Shown here one piece after another: positions 35,846 to 47,042 of a stretch of DNA of 64,000 nt. Each line of letters opens with the position of its first letter. The first letter of the stretch is position 1. The notes under the pieces are model-generated. The model was given only the letters and a program-made list of their open reading frames with translations. It was not told the DNA's origin and did no database searches. The stretch lies in the NCBI RefSeq assembly GCF_011683955.1, contig NZ_JAAQPI010000017.1:88331-152330 (forward strand). The letters are read 5' to 3'. The stretch comes from Pseudomaricurvus alkylphenolicus (GTDB taxonomy: Bacteria; Pseudomonadota; Gammaproteobacteria; Pseudomonadales; Cellvibrionaceae). The position numbers and the translations under genes were made by a program.

Positions 35846-36700
35846 ATGAGCCCGCACATTATCGATGTCACCCAGGAGAACGCGCAGCAGGTCCTGATTG
35901 AGGAGTCCAACTCGCGCCCCGTGGTGGTCGATTTTTGGGCCGATTGGTGCGAGCCCTGCAAAACGTTGATGCCGATACTGGAAAAGCTGGCCAACGAGTA
36001 CGCCGGGCAGTTTCTGTTGGCCAAGGTCAATGCCGATGAGCTGCAGCCCATTGCCCAGCAGTTGGGTGTTCGCAGCTTGCCCACAGTGATGATCATGAAG
36101 AACGGTCAGCCGGTGGATGGTTTTGCGGGCGCGCAGCCGGAAACACAGATCCGTGAAATCCTGCAAAAACACCTGCCGGATCCCTGGGAAGGTTTGATTC
36201 AGCAGGCCAATGAACTGATGGCCGCTGAGGATTTTAACGCAGCGCTGCCCTTGTTGCTGCAGGCTTATCAGGATTCGAGTGAGAAAGCGGATATCGGTGT
36301 TGGGCTGGCCCAGGTGTATCTGCACCTGAACCGACTGGATGAAGCCGAAGCGCTGCTGGACAAGGTCACCATGGTGGACCAGGACGCCGCTTACGAGCAG
36401 GCCATGGCCCAACTTAAGCTTAAGCGTGAGGCTTCCAGCTCTCCGGAGCTTAAAGCTTTGGAGGAAAAGGTACAGGCCAATCCCGAAGATGCTCATGCGG
36501 CCTATCAGCTAGCCATTCAATACAGTCAGAACAACCAGGCCCGGGAAGCTCTGGAGCTGCTGATGGGTGTGCTGCGCAAGGATCTGAACTTTGACGATGG
36601 TGCCGCCAAAAAAGCGTTTATGGATATTATCGCCAGCCTGGGCAAAGGTGACCCTCTTGCCGCTGAATATCAGCGAAAGATTTACACCCTGCTCTACTGA
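35846..36700 (+). CDS. cnoX: Thioredoxin-TPR co-chaperone, CnoX/YbbN-like
   Basis: A protein of 284 residues starting at ATG 35846, seven bases after CAGGAG. An N-terminal thioredoxin domain is followed by TPR-type helical repeats (LNRLDEAEALLDKV, AAYQLAIQYSQNNQAREALELL). This is the architecture of CnoX, a chlorine-activated holdase that hands clients to GroEL and DnaK. The active site here is WCEPC (34-38), a redox-competent CxxC, whereas the E. coli protein has SQHC. It may therefore retain thiol-disulfide activity. It ends overlapping the convergent thiDE gene by 7 bp. Confidence 0.88.
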   Translation: MSPHIIDVTQENAQQVLIEESNSRPVVVDFWADWCEPCKTLMPILEKLANEYAGQFLLAKVNADELQPIAQQLGVRSLPTVMIMKNGQPVDGFAGAQPETQIREILQKHLPDPWEGLIQQANELMAAEDFNAALPLLLQAYQDSSEKADIGVGLAQVYLHLNRLDEAEALLDKVTMVDQDAAYEQAMAQLKLKREASSSPELKALEEKVQANPEDAHAAYQLAIQYSQNNQAREALELLMGVLRKDLNFDDGAAKKAFMDIIASLGKGDPLAAEYQRKIYTLLY

Positions 36701-38169
36701 TTGGATGCCTGAGCGACGATAGTTTGTAACTCTTGCGTCGATTCGGTGTAGCATTGGGCCGCGGTGATTGCACTGATTACTGCGGCTGAGCCTACCGCAC
36801 AGGCCATAACATCAGCGATGTTTCCCCGGGTAATACCGCCAATGGCAACCAGCGGAAAGTGATCGCCAAGAATCCCACTCCAGTATTTCAGATTCTCCAG
36901 CCCGATGGTCTGTACCGACTTGGTTGAGGTGGCGAACACCGAGCCTATGGCAAGATAGCTGGGCTTGAAGCTCGCTGCCCGAGCCCATTCGTATTCGCTG
37001 TGAGAACTCAGCCCCAGTCGCAACCCACTTAGCCGAATGGCTTGCAAAGGGGCGACGTCCATATCCTCCTGGCCCAGATGTACGCCGTAGGCGCCGTGTT
37101 TGATTGCCAGCTGCCAGTGGTCGTTGATAAACAAGCGTGCCTTATGTTGTTTTCCGAGCGCAACGGCCGCCCGCACCAGCGTATCAAGTTCCTTATCCGC
37201 TCGATCTTTGATGCGTAATTGCAATGTCTTAACACCTAGCGGCAGGAGTTTTTCCAGCCACTCGATCGAATCGACGATGGGGTAAAGCCCCAGTTGGCCT
37301 GTATCGCAACCGGAAAATGCGGGAGAGTCGAAGCCATCCAGCGAAGTGGCAATATCGGGGAAGTGGTGAAAGTGTTTCGGCCAGCCGCCATTGCCCAGCA
37401 GGCCGGGACCTTTACCAACGGAGAAACCCTGCTCAATGCCTTGTTGAACATAGGCGCAGGCCAGAATCACTGCATCGCGCAGGCTTTTGCCGTGAGCCAC
37501 AAAGCTGGCCACCGCAGCGGCCAGACTGCAGCCGGTACCGCGACGATTTGGGTTGTTCTGCTTGTGGTGACGCAACCAAAAGCCGCCCTGCTGATCACAG
37601 TAATAGTCATACACGTACTCCGGATTTACATCGCCATGTCCGCCTTTAAGCAGTACGGCTTTGGCACCCATTGTACGAAGCTTGCGAGCTGCATTTTCAA
37701 TATCGGCGACAGACTTTATGGGTGTTTCCAGCAGTTGCTCGGCTTCCGGCAGATTGGGCGTCAGCAGCGAGGCAACTTCGGTTAAGCGTCGATAGTCTTG
37801 CACTCTCGCGCCAAAATCTCGACCGGTGGTGGCGGACAAGACCGGGTCCACTACCAAGGGAACTTCAGTGGCTTTTTGGGCTTCGAGCACCAATTCACAC
37901 TGTTCCAGATTGAGCAGCAGCCCGGTTTTTATCGCACTGATGCGCAGATCTTGCGTCAGGCTATAGAGTTGCGCTTTCAAACTGTCAACAGGAGTTATCG
38001 CGACCCCGTCAACCCCCTGCGAATTTTGCGCAGTCAGCGCGGTGATAGCACCGACGCCATGCCCCCCCAGATCCTGGATGACTCGCAAATCACACTGGTG
38101 GCCGGCATGGGCGCTGCTGTCCGAGGCGGAAATGGCGCAGACAATGGGGGACGCAGAGTTCTTGATCAT
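36694..38169 (-). CDS. thiDE: Fused HMP-P kinase and thiamine-phosphate synthase (ThiD-ThiE)
   Basis: A bifunctional enzyme of 491 residues. The N-terminal half is a ThiD-type ribokinase-fold domain ([24 protein letters not shown], anion-hole [15 protein letters not shown]) that phosphorylates HMP-P to HMP-PP. The C-terminal half is a ThiE TIM-barrel ([43 protein letters not shown]) that joins HMP-PP to thiazole phosphate. The ThiD part is divergent at its N-terminal substrate loop but keeps the catalytic Cys-Gly region. The start overlaps the thiG stop as ATGA (38166-38169). Last gene of the thiC operon. Confidence 0.92.
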   Translation of the reverse strand: MIKNSASPIVCAISASDSSAHAGHQCDLRVIQDLGGHGVGAITALTAQNSQGVDGVAITPVDSLKAQLYSLTQDLRISAIKTGLLLNLEQCELVLEAQKATEVPLVVDPVLSATTGRDFGARVQDYRRLTEVASLLTPNLPEAEQLLETPIKSVADIENAARKLRTMGAKAVLLKGGHGDVNPEYVYDYYCDQQGGFWLRHHKQNNPNRRGTGCSLAAAVASFVAHGKSLRDAVILACAYVQQGIEQGFSVGKGPGLLGNGGWPKHFHHFPDIATSLDGFDSPAFSGCDTGQLGLYPIVDSIEWLEKLLPLGVKTLQLRIKDRADKELDTLVRAAVALGKQHKARLFINDHWQLAIKHGAYGVHLGQEDMDVAPLQAIRLSGLRLGLSSHSEYEWARAASFKPSYLAIGSVFATSTKSVQTIGLENLKYWSGILGDHFPLVAIGGITRGNIADVMACAVGSAAVISAITAAQCYTESTQELQTIVAQASNQ

Positions 38170-38966
38170 GACTGGTGCCAAAACGGTTGACCCAATGTCG
38201 GCGTCGACGGCGAGGCTGTCTGGCTTTTTTGAATCAGTCCGGCCAAAAACGCCATGCGGCCCGAGTCGATAGCGCCAGCAAAGGCGCGAGCCATCAGCAC
38301 GGGATCGCTGGCTTTGGCGACTGCGGTGTTGAGTAAAATGCCGTCGAATCCCATCTCCATGGCTTCGGCGGCTTGCGAAGGCGCGCCGAGACCGGCATCG
38401 ACAATCAGCGGCACATCGGGCAGGCGTTCGCGCAAGGTACGCAGGTTATAGCGGTTTAACAATCCCTGACCGGTGCCGATGGGAGCCCCCCAGGGCATCA
38501 GTACCTCGCAACCCACGTCGAGCAGCTTCTGTGCGAGCACCAGGTCATCGGTGGTGTAGGGCAGCACCTTAAATCCTCGCTTAACCAGCTCAGCGGCAGC
38601 TTCCACCAGACCAAAGGGGCAGGGTTGCAGGTTGTAGTCGTCGCCGATCACTTCCAGCTTTAACCATTCGGTTTCGAATAACTCCCGGCTCATTTCCGCC
38701 AGGTTAATGGCTTCCTTGGGAGTTTTGCAGCCGGCGGTGTTGGGTAACAGCCGGCAACCGCTTTCGCGAATGTACTGCCAAAACGTATCGCCGTCCTGCT
38801 GCTGCGGATTCTGACGCCGCAGCGACAGCGTTACCATGGCTGTGCCGGACGCGGCGATGCTGTCTTTCATCGACTGCGGAGAGGGATAGAGGGCGGTGCC
38901 CAGAACAAAACGGCTCGCCAGTGTTTCGCCATAGAGGCTGAAAGGGGAATCTTTACATTCATTCAT
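38166..38966 (-). CDS. thiG: Thiazole synthase ThiG
   Basis: A 266-residue TIM-barrel enzyme. [20 protein letters not shown] opens the chain; the catalytic lysine region is [18 protein letters not shown], and the phosphate-binding loops [15 protein letters not shown] and [18 protein letters not shown] follow. ThiG builds the thiazole phosphate from deoxyxylulose phosphate, dehydroglycine (from ThiO) and the ThiS thiocarboxylate. It lies 12 bp after thiS and overlaps thiDE, so all partners of the thiazole branch except ThiF are in this operon. Confidence 0.94.
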   Translation of the reverse strand: MNECKDSPFSLYGETLASRFVLGTALYPSPQSMKDSIAASGTAMVTLSLRRQNPQQQDGDTFWQYIRESGCRLLPNTAGCKTPKEAINLAEMSRELFETEWLKLEVIGDDYNLQPCPFGLVEAAAELVKRGFKVLPYTTDDLVLAQKLLDVGCEVLMPWGAPIGTGQGLLNRYNLRTLRERLPDVPLIVDAGLGAPSQAAEAMEMGFDGILLNTAVAKASDPVLMARAFAGAIDSGRMAFLAGLIQKSQTASPSTPTLGQPFWHQS

Positions 38967-38978
38967 TTTGAAAACTCC

Positions 38979-39182
38979 TTAACCACCTCCGACGGGTTTT
39001 ACCAGATCCACCAGATCCCCGTCACTCAGTTTAAAATTGCTGTAGTGACTGCGCGGGACAAATTCACCGTTGACTGCAGCGGCGAGTTTGTCTTCCACCA
39101 TTCCCCAGTGTTCAATCGCCTCTTGCAAGGATGTATTGTCAGGGAGTTCCCGGGATTCGTTATTCAGGCTCAGGGTTAGCAT
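38979..39182 (-). CDS. thiS: Sulfur carrier protein ThiS
   Basis: A 67-residue ubiquitin-like protein ending in the essential Gly-Gly (VKPVGGG). The C-terminal glycine is adenylated by ThiF and then carries the thiocarboxylate sulfur to ThiG. The start overlaps the thiO stop as TGATG. Its length matches the family (about 66). Confidence 0.93.
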   Translation of the reverse strand: MLTLSLNNESRELPDNTSLQEAIEHWGMVEDKLAAAVNGEFVPRSHYSNFKLSDGDLVDLVKPVGGG

Positions 39183-40293
39183 CAGGCTTGTGCCTCTATT
39201 AATGTGTCAGCAAAGCTGAAGGGATGTTGCTGAGTGATCAGGGCGACCAGATTTTCCACCACCACTGGTGCCAACAGATAACCGTGCCGATGCAAGCCAT
39301 TGGCTCGCAGCAGACCGGGTTTTGTCACAATGCGCGGGCGGTTATCGATCAGCGATGGACGCAGATTGACGTCGCTGCGCAAGACGCGGGCTTCGGCAAA
39401 CGCCGGATTCAATGCGTACAGAGCACTTGACAGTTCCAGTGTGGAGCGCAGACTGATGGGAGAGAGATCCTCCGATTCAATCTCGGTGGCACCGATAATA
39501 AACTGCCGGTTGGGTTTGGGAACCACATAGAGTTTGTATTTCGGGTGCATAAAACGCACGGGACGTTGCAGTTCTATTTCGCCCGTTTCAACCCAGAGCA
39601 CTTCGCCGCGGACACCGCGCAGGTCCTTGATGTCGGACTTTGCCCCAAATCCCCGACAGTCGATAACCCAATCGTATTCACGTTTTTGGGTGCCGGTATC
39701 GATGTAATGTGCATTGACGTTGTTGATGGGTGTGCGCTCAAAGCAGTTCACATTGAGTTGCTGCAGAGCAGTCAACAATTGTGTCAGCAGCGCATGGTTA
39801 TCGATATGGGCTTCCCGTGGCAACAATAAACCCCGGTGAAATCCCGCCAGATCGGGTTCAAGTTCGCGCAACTGATTTTGCTGTAGCCACTGGCTGTGTT
39901 CCGTGGCGTTACCCAAATGGAACTGCAATCGCTCCGCAAACTGTTGCAGCAGCGCGCTGTCCTGTTGATGGGCGACAACCAGGGAGCCATCTTCCCGATA
40001 GCTTGCGGGTTGAAGCGGTTGGCTTAACCCTTCGGACAGTTGTTGCAGAAACAACGGCCACAGGTCCAGGCTTGCCAGCCCCATATCGTAGATCAGGCGT
40101 TCGCTGTCCACCACTTCCGACAATGGCGAGATCATGGCGGCCGCGGTAAAGGCGGCTGCTTTTGGGGTGTCTCGCAGCGATCCGGCTTCAAACAAATCCA
40201 CCGCCAGCCCCAGCCGGGCGAGTCGCCAGGCAGTGAGTCTGCCCAGCAATCCGGCGCCGACGACGGCAATATGTTGGCTTGGGGCGCCGTTCA

Positions 40294-40294
<1 letters not shown>
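39182..40294 (-). CDS. thiO: Glycine oxidase ThiO
   Basis: A 370-residue FAD-dependent oxidase of the DAO family. The dinucleotide loop is VVGAGLLGRLTAWRLARLG at the N-terminus; the C-terminal part has RPSLIDNRPRIV and GLLRANGLHRHGYLLAP. ThiO turns glycine into dehydroglycine with O2, replacing the tyrosine lyase ThiH of anaerobes, so this thiamine pathway needs oxygen. It is joined by TGATG overlaps to thiC upstream (40294) and thiS downstream (39182). Confidence 0.93.
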
Positions 40295-42377
<2,083 letters not shown>

Positions 42378-42384
42378 GCGCACA

Positions 42385-42413
42385 AGCATATATTGACTAA
42401 TCAATGTTGGCAA
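42385..42413 (-). promoter_or_regulatory. Sigma-70-type promoter of the thiC operon
   Basis: On the minus strand, -35 TTGCCA (42408-42413) and -10 TATGCT (42385-42390) are separated by exactly 17 bases. The predicted start is around 42378, immediately before the riboswitch. The -35 element lies inside the last codons of the kinase gene. Confidence 0.6.
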
Positions 42414-43185
42414 GCCGTAGCCACAACCACTCGACAAAACGCACGATTTTTTGAAATTCGGCGATGGCCTTAAAATGCTTATCATCGTTTTGCTCACCCC
42501 AATAGTAGTGACAAAACGCTTGAGTCTGAGCTTCATCCAATCCCCCAAATTCGATAATGCTGGCAAGATCGAAGTAGGGCGAACACACAGCGGCGTATTC
42601 CCAGTCCAAAAAAATAAACTCATCTTGCCGCTGCAGGATATTGGCGGGATTTAAGTCGACATGACAAAAGCGGCGCTCGGGGAAGCGCTCCAGGTTCTCA
42701 CGTAAATGCGTTATTCCCCGGGTAAATTTTTCCTGTTCCTGAATGTCGGGGCGCTGATGCCAATAACCATTGCAGTGGCGAAGCAGATCCAATTCGGGGA
42801 GTTTTCCCTCAGAGGGCAGTCTGTGGAGCTGTTGCAAATGCTTAGCCAGGCTTTCCAACTGTTGCGGCGGTTGCCAGTGGTGCCCGGCTTCAAACTTTGT
42901 CACCAGGGTGGTTTCGTCAGACCACACCACTGTCGGCGCCAGTGTGCCGGCCAGTGCCATGGCGGTGAGTTCCTGCCGTTTGGGCATGGCGAGCTGGCGG
43001 CTGCCAGGGCTTTCGATGCGTACAACAAAGTGTTGCATGCCCGATGCCACTCGAAAGCTGCCATGGCTGAGCCCGGAAGATAGGGGGTGGACAAGCTTGG
43101 GCGCTGACCTCAGCGATGGGTTCCACTGACGCCAGTTTGACAGAGCCCTTACCAGATCATGGGATTTATCCCTGTTGGGGCACAA
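42397..43185 (-). CDS. Phosphotransferase family protein, probable thiamine kinase (ThiK-like)
   Basis: About 262 residues of the choline/aminoglycoside kinase fold. The Brenner catalytic motif is CHVDLNPANIL and the metal-binding motif is FLDWEYA; the front part has GLSHGSFRV for the nucleotide loop. In this operon, with thiamine uptake genes and a TPP riboswitch, phosphorylation of thiamine is the likely role; sequence alone cannot exclude another alcohol substrate. The start is uncertain: TTG 43185, after an AGGAACCGGAGC stretch, overlaps pnuT by 20 bp; no ATG fits the family length. Confidence 0.78.
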   Translation of the reverse strand: MCPNRDKSHDLVRALSNWRQWNPSLRSAPKLVHPLSSGLSHGSFRVASGMQHFVVRIESPGSRQLAMPKRQELTAMALAGTLAPTVVWSDETTLVTKFEAGHHWQPPQQLESLAKHLQQLHRLPSEGKLPELDLLRHCNGYWHQRPDIQEQEKFTRGITHLRENLERFPERRFCHVDLNPANILQRQDEFIFLDWEYAAVCSPYFDLASIIEFGGLDEAQTQAFCHYYWGEQNDDKHFKAIAEFQKIVRFVEWLWLRLANID

Positions 43186-43801
43186 GCTCCGGTTCCTCGC
43201 GCAATTGTCGTTGCCAGTTAAACCAGCCGAAGATGCAGATAACAACATAAGCCACAAACAGTAGCGACGTCAGATACAAGCCACGATCCCAATACAGGGC
43301 AACCGATACCGCATCGATCACAATCCAGTAGAGCCAATTTTCCAGCACTTTGCGGGTGACCATCCAGGTGGTCAGCACAGCACCCCAGGTAGTAAAGGAG
43401 TCCACAAATGGCCAGGCGGCGTCGGTGTTTTTCTGCAGAAACACACCACTGATCAGCGCGGCGATAACGACCGCTCCGATTGCCAGGCTGTGTTGACGAA
43501 GATCCCAGCGATGGATGGGAACGCCTTCACTGTCATCATTGCCATTGAGGTGGCCGTACTTCCATTGATACCAGCCGTAAACCGCCATGGCGAGGTAGTA
43601 GATCTGGAGGGCGGAATCCATCAGCAGGTTCACGTTCCAGAACAGGAACAGAAAAATACTGGTACTGACAAAGGCAGCGTACCAGCACCACAAATTCTGC
43701 CGCATGGCGAGAACAAGATAGGTGATGGAAAGCAAAACGGCGAGCAGTTCCCAGCCTGACATCGCACTCAGTTCACCCATCGTGGATTCCAGCCAGCTCA
43801 C
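43166..43801 (-). CDS. pnuT: PnuT/PnuC-family thiamine transporter
   Basis: A 211-residue membrane protein with about seven hydrophobic segments. Family motifs are YGWYQWKYG, AVYGW and the later WLYWIVIDAVSVALYWDRGLYLTSLLFVAYVVICIFGWFNW. PnuC proteins carry nicotinamide riboside by facilitated diffusion; the PnuT branch carries thiamine and is recognised mainly by THI-element control, as here. Trapping by the downstream kinase would drive uptake. It overlaps the YkoF-like gene as ATGA (43798-43801). Confidence 0.85.
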   Translation of the reverse strand: MSWLESTMGELSAMSGWELLAVLLSITYLVLAMRQNLWCWYAAFVSTSIFLFLFWNVNLLMDSALQIYYLAMAVYGWYQWKYGHLNGNDDSEGVPIHRWDLRQHSLAIGAVVIAALISGVFLQKNTDAAWPFVDSFTTWGAVLTTWMVTRKVLENWLYWIVIDAVSVALYWDRGLYLTSLLFVAYVVICIFGWFNWQRQLREEPELVPQQG

Positions 43802-44073
43802 GAATCGACCTTATCTTCCTGGGGTTTCAGTGCGCCATAGCCGGGTAGAATTTTGGTCACGAAAACACCCATGCCATGTTTTTCCCGGTAGGCCTTGATC
43901 TCGGTTTTGAGAATATCCATGACCTCATCGAAATCACCCATCACAACGGTAGAGGTGGGAAAAGTCTGGATTTGGATGTTGTCATAGCCATTCAGGTGCT
44001 CAATAAAATCGAGGATGGGTGGAATAAAATCCTCATTGTTGGGATAGAGGCTGATGTCGATACTGACCTGCAT
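43798..44073 (-). CDS. YkoF/MTH1187-like thiamine-binding protein
   Basis: A 91-residue protein: VSIDISLYPNNEDFIPPILDFI forms a strand-helix opening, FPTSTVVMGDFDEVMDIL and VFVTKILPGYGA follow, a ferredoxin-like fold typical of the YkoF/MTH1187 thiamine-binding family. No signal peptide is visible, so it acts in the cytoplasm. In the operon it could bind thiamine or HMP as a buffer or carrier between PnuT and the kinase. That role is inferred from position. Confidence 0.75.
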   Translation of the reverse strand: MQVSIDISLYPNNEDFIPPILDFIEHLNGYDNIQIQTFPTSTVVMGDFDEVMDILKTEIKAYREKHGMGVFVTKILPGYGALKPQEDKVDS

Positions 44074-44102
44074 GAGAAGCGCCTGTGTAAGTTTGTGTTG
44101 GT

Positions 44103-46244
44103 TTAAAAGGAGTAGCTGGCACTGACGCCAAAAACCCGGGGCTCACCCAGTTGGTGATAGGTGCGTGTGTTGCTGCCATCGTAGTTGGGCGGCGTATTGT
44201 CGAAGTAGAAACCTCGGGTCTGGTAATCTTCGTCGGTGAGGTTGCGTCCCCAAAGGCTGAGAGAAAGCTGGTCGAGTTGGTAAGCCAGGGTCATATGCAG
44301 CAGTTCATGGCTGTCGGACTGCTGGTTGTGGCTGTTGGAAAAATAGAAAGAATCCTTACCATCAGCTTCCAAGGTCAGGCTCATGTTGTCGACCAGCTTA
44401 ACGGTCATGCCCACATTAAACTGGTACTGGGGGGCGTGCGCCTGATCGCGACCGGATTGATCCATGGGGCCGCCGCTGTCGACGTCCTGCACGGTGAGTT
44501 CGCCCAGTTCGGTATCGAGCCAGCCCAGTGCGGCAAACAGTGTAACCCGCTCATTGATCAGCCACCGGGATTCCAGTTCGATGCCGGCATTGTGGCCTTC
44601 GTCAACGTTATCCAGATAGGATTTCCATTCGGAGGGGGGGAACAGCACCCAGGCATTGGCCTGCATGTCCTGGCGATCCATATAGAAAGCGGTCACGGCA
44701 AGTCGAAGGCTGTTATTGAGGTAGCTGCCCTTGAACCCGGCTTCGAAGTTGACCAGAGTTTCGGCATCAAAGTTGGCGCGCTGGATCAGGAAGTCGGCGA
44801 TATTCGGAGGGGTGGAGGGATCGCCGAGTACTTTGCCGACGGCCTGGCCGTTAACGCCGCCAATTTTGTAACCACGGCTGGCCGAGGCAAATAACAGTGT
44901 ATTGTCGATGCCGGTATATTCCAGAGCCAGCTTGCCGCCCCAGAGGTTGTCGTCCTGGTCGGTATCCACACCGGCGCTGTCGCGATAGTCGTTGCTGTAT
45001 TTTTCCAGACGCAGGCCACTGGTCAGTGCCAGATGCTCGCTGAGGTTCCAGCGCAACTGGCCGTAGGCAGCTCGCCGCTGGGTGCGAAAGCGGCTGTCAA
45101 AGGTGTTGATCCAGGGGCCACCCCAGAAGATGTCTTCCCAGCTGTCGCTGTAGTTGAGTTCCACTTCCCGTTCCGAGGCGTAGATGCCGGCTACCCATTG
45201 GGCGCCGAGCAGATTGTGGCCTGGCTTGGATAGCAATCGCAGGTCGATACCATAGGCGTCTCGGTCGCGCTTGTTGTTTTCTGAGCCGCGGACACCGTCA
45301 GCAGGCAGGTTGGTCCAGTCCCAGTCAAAACCATATTCCAGCTCGCTGGATTCGACAAAGGCGCTGGCTTCCAACTCGAAGCGTTCGTGTCCGGTCCAGT
45401 CCATGCTCACGGAAAGCGCGTGGGAGGTCTGCCGGTCATGGCCAGGGTCGTCAGTGGGAATGTCGCGATTGTTGCTGAGCGAGAAGGCGTTATAGCCATT
45501 ATCGGCATCTACATATTGTGCCATCACGCGCACGGTGAGTTGGTCGGAGGCCAGCCACTTGAGTTGGGTTTTGGCCAGAATTTCGTCGATATTGTTGGTG
45601 TCATCGTCGCCGACAAAGTCGTTGTCGATATAGCCATCTGAGGTGTTTTTTTGTACGGCCACTCTACCCATGAGGTCGTCGGTGAGGGCTCCGTTGATGA
45701 CGGCACCGGCGCTGCGTTGATTATAGTTGCCAACGCTGGCGCGTACCTGGCCGGCAAATTCTTCGCTGGCGTCATGGGATTGGATATTGACCATGCCCGC
45801 CATGGCTGAGGAGCCAAATTGGGTGCCTTGTGGGCCTCGCAGGATTTCCACTTGTTTGGTGTCGAGCAGGGCGGCCGCCAGGCCTATACCGCTGTAATCG
45901 ATGCCGTCGATGATCATGCCGACGGAGGCGTCCAGAGGGTCCTTGAACTGGCTGCGTTCACCAATGCCCCGCACTTGCAGGAAGCGGCCTCGGGAGGCGC
46001 CGGCAGAGAAGTTGACGTTGGGAGCCGTGTTGAGGACCTGGTCGAGATGATTGGCATCCCGGCGGGCGATGGCCGCGGCGTCGATGACGGTGATGCTGTT
46101 GGAGGATTTGAAGGCCTCTATGTCTCGGAAGTCGGCGGTGACGCTGACGACGGGCAGCAGTTCTTCGTCTACAGCGGTTGTGTTGTTGGCAGCCACAGGC
46201 GCGCTGATCGCCAGTGCAAGGGCCAGTCTGTTCAGGTGGTGCAT
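44103..46244 (-). CDS. TonB-dependent receptor for thiamine (Omr1-like)
   Basis: A protein of 713 residues starting at MHHLNRLALALAISAP (46244), after GGAGACC; the longer open frame runs back through the riboswitch and was discarded. The signal peptide is followed by a plug (VVSVTADFRDIEAFKSSNSITVID, RGIGERSQFKDPLDASVG, EILRGPQGTQFGSSAMAGMVNI) and a beta-barrel ending in VSASYSF. Control by a TPP riboswitch and the downstream pnuT and kinase genes identify thiamine or a relative as ligand, as proposed for the Omr1 group by comparative genomics. First gene of the salvage operon. Confidence 0.88.
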   Translation of the reverse strand: MHHLNRLALALAISAPVAANNTTAVDEELLPVVSVTADFRDIEAFKSSNSITVIDAAAIARRDANHLDQVLNTAPNVNFSAGASRGRFLQVRGIGERSQFKDPLDASVGMIIDGIDYSGIGLAAALLDTKQVEILRGPQGTQFGSSAMAGMVNIQSHDASEEFAGQVRASVGNYNQRSAGAVINGALTDDLMGRVAVQKNTSDGYIDNDFVGDDDTNNIDEILAKTQLKWLASDQLTVRVMAQYVDADNGYNAFSLSNNRDIPTDDPGHDRQTSHALSVSMDWTGHERFELEASAFVESSELEYGFDWDWTNLPADGVRGSENNKRDRDAYGIDLRLLSKPGHNLLGAQWVAGIYASEREVELNYSDSWEDIFWGGPWINTFDSRFRTQRRAAYGQLRWNLSEHLALTSGLRLEKYSNDYRDSAGVDTDQDDNLWGGKLALEYTGIDNTLLFASASRGYKIGGVNGQAVGKVLGDPSTPPNIADFLIQRANFDAETLVNFEAGFKGSYLNNSLRLAVTAFYMDRQDMQANAWVLFPPSEWKSYLDNVDEGHNAGIELESRWLINERVTLFAALGWLDTELGELTVQDVDSGGPMDQSGRDQAHAPQYQFNVGMTVKLVDNMSLTLEADGKDSFYFSNSHNQQSDSHELLHMTLAYQLDQLSLSLWGRNLTDEDYQTRGFYFDNTPPNYDGSNTRTYHQLGEPRVFGVSASYSF

Positions 46245-46311
46245 GGTTGGTCTCCAATAACTGCAGAGACCCGGATGGACAACGTAATGCAAAGGTAAGT
46301 CGGCGCTGATA

Positions 46312-46396
46312 CCTATCCCTACGCCGGTATGATCCGGATCAGGTTCAAAGGGTCTGCTGCTGATGCGGCATCTCAGGTTAGTAACCACCCCTTAGG
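46312..46396 (-). ncRNA. TPP riboswitch (thi box) controlling the thiamine uptake operon
   Basis: On the minus strand it reads AAGGGGTGG, then CTGAGAT, ACCCTTTGAACCTGATCCGG and CCGGCGTAGGGA, all THI-element landmarks; the ends CCTA and TAGG pair. It sits 68 bp upstream of the receptor start. TPP should lower receptor, PnuT and kinase expression when thiamine is plentiful. Confidence 0.95.
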
Positions 46397-46405
46397 AATA
46401 GCGCA

Positions 46406-46434
46406 AGTGTAGCCCTGTTGGGGTGCGCTCTCAA
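46406..46434 (-). promoter_or_regulatory. Sigma-70-type promoter of the thiamine uptake operon
   Basis: On the minus strand, -35 TTGAGA (46429-46434) and -10 TACACT (46406-46411) are exactly 17 bases apart. Transcription would begin near 46398, just before the riboswitch, the same arrangement as at thiC. Confidence 0.55.
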
Positions 46435-46628
46435 GTAGCGGGTGTGCCAGTGGTAGGGTTTTTGATGATTGGCAGGGGGGTGATTTGGGGGTAATTATAC
46501 AGGATGTTAAATATTAATTTTTGTAAACAGGTGCTCGCTTTTCTTGATTTTGATGGGTTGTTGAATAAAGATTCAGGTGCTTTTAGTCAGTTTAGTTACA
46601 TTAGTCAGTTTATTTTGAGGTAGGATTC

Positions 46629-46871
46629 ATGAAAGTACGTATGTTGTTGGGCGCTCTGGCGCTGTCTGTTCTGGCCACGGGTGCCAACGCTGCCAGCCCT
46701 AAGGGTTTTAAGGCGGGTGAAAACTCCGATTCCAAGATTGTTATCTGCACTAACAAGGCCGAGCATGTTTTGACCAAGGCTGAAGGTAAGTGGTGCACGG
46801 CGGGTGAGGGCGCTTATTGCTCCAAGAACCGCATGAAGGCAGCCAAGAAGGCTTGCAAAATCAAGAAGTAA
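46629..46871 (+). CDS. Small secreted cysteine-containing cationic protein, hypothetical
   Basis: A protein of 80 residues with a clear signal peptide (MKVRMLLGALALSVLATGANA) and a mature part of about 59 residues. The mature chain is lysine-rich with four cysteines (VICTNKAEHV, KWCTAGEGAYCSK, AKKACKIKK), which could form two disulfides. GAGGTAGG precedes the ATG, and a strong terminator follows 28 bp after the stop, so it is a stand-alone gene. No family recognised. A small periplasmic or secreted peptide, possibly antimicrobial or metal-binding, is a guess only. Confidence 0.7.
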   Translation: MKVRMLLGALALSVLATGANAASPKGFKAGENSDSKIVICTNKAEHVLTKAEGKWCTAGEGAYCSKNRMKAAKKACKIKK

Positions 46872-46899
46872 TCGCTTGATTTAAAACGATTTTTTTGAG

Positions 46900-46931
46900 G
46901 CCGTTGGGGTTTTCGCTCCAGCGGCTTTTTT
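46900..46931 (+). terminator. Intrinsic terminator of the small secreted protein gene
   Basis: GCCGTTGG (46900-46907) pairs with CCAGCGGC (46918-46925), with one G-T pair, followed by six Ts (46926-46931). It lies 28 bp after the stop codon. Confidence 0.8.
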
Positions 46932-47024
46932 ATGTACAGGATGTACGGTACACCCGAATACGAGTGCGAGTGTCGCGGGAGGCAGGACGCCGGGAGCGAC
47001 GATGTACAGGATGTACGGTACACC
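46932..47024. repeat. Pair of identical 23-bp direct repeats flanking 47 bp
   Basis: The 23-bp unit (starts ATGTACAGGATGTACGGTAC and ends ACC) occurs at 46932-46954 and 47002-47024 without mismatch, a 70-bp shift. The unit carries a short GTAC...GTAC palindromic core. Nothing else similar was seen elsewhere in the window. The arrangement sits directly before palindromic element copy 4. Confidence 0.75.
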
Positions 47025-47042
47025 ACACAAGCTTGGGTTTGG

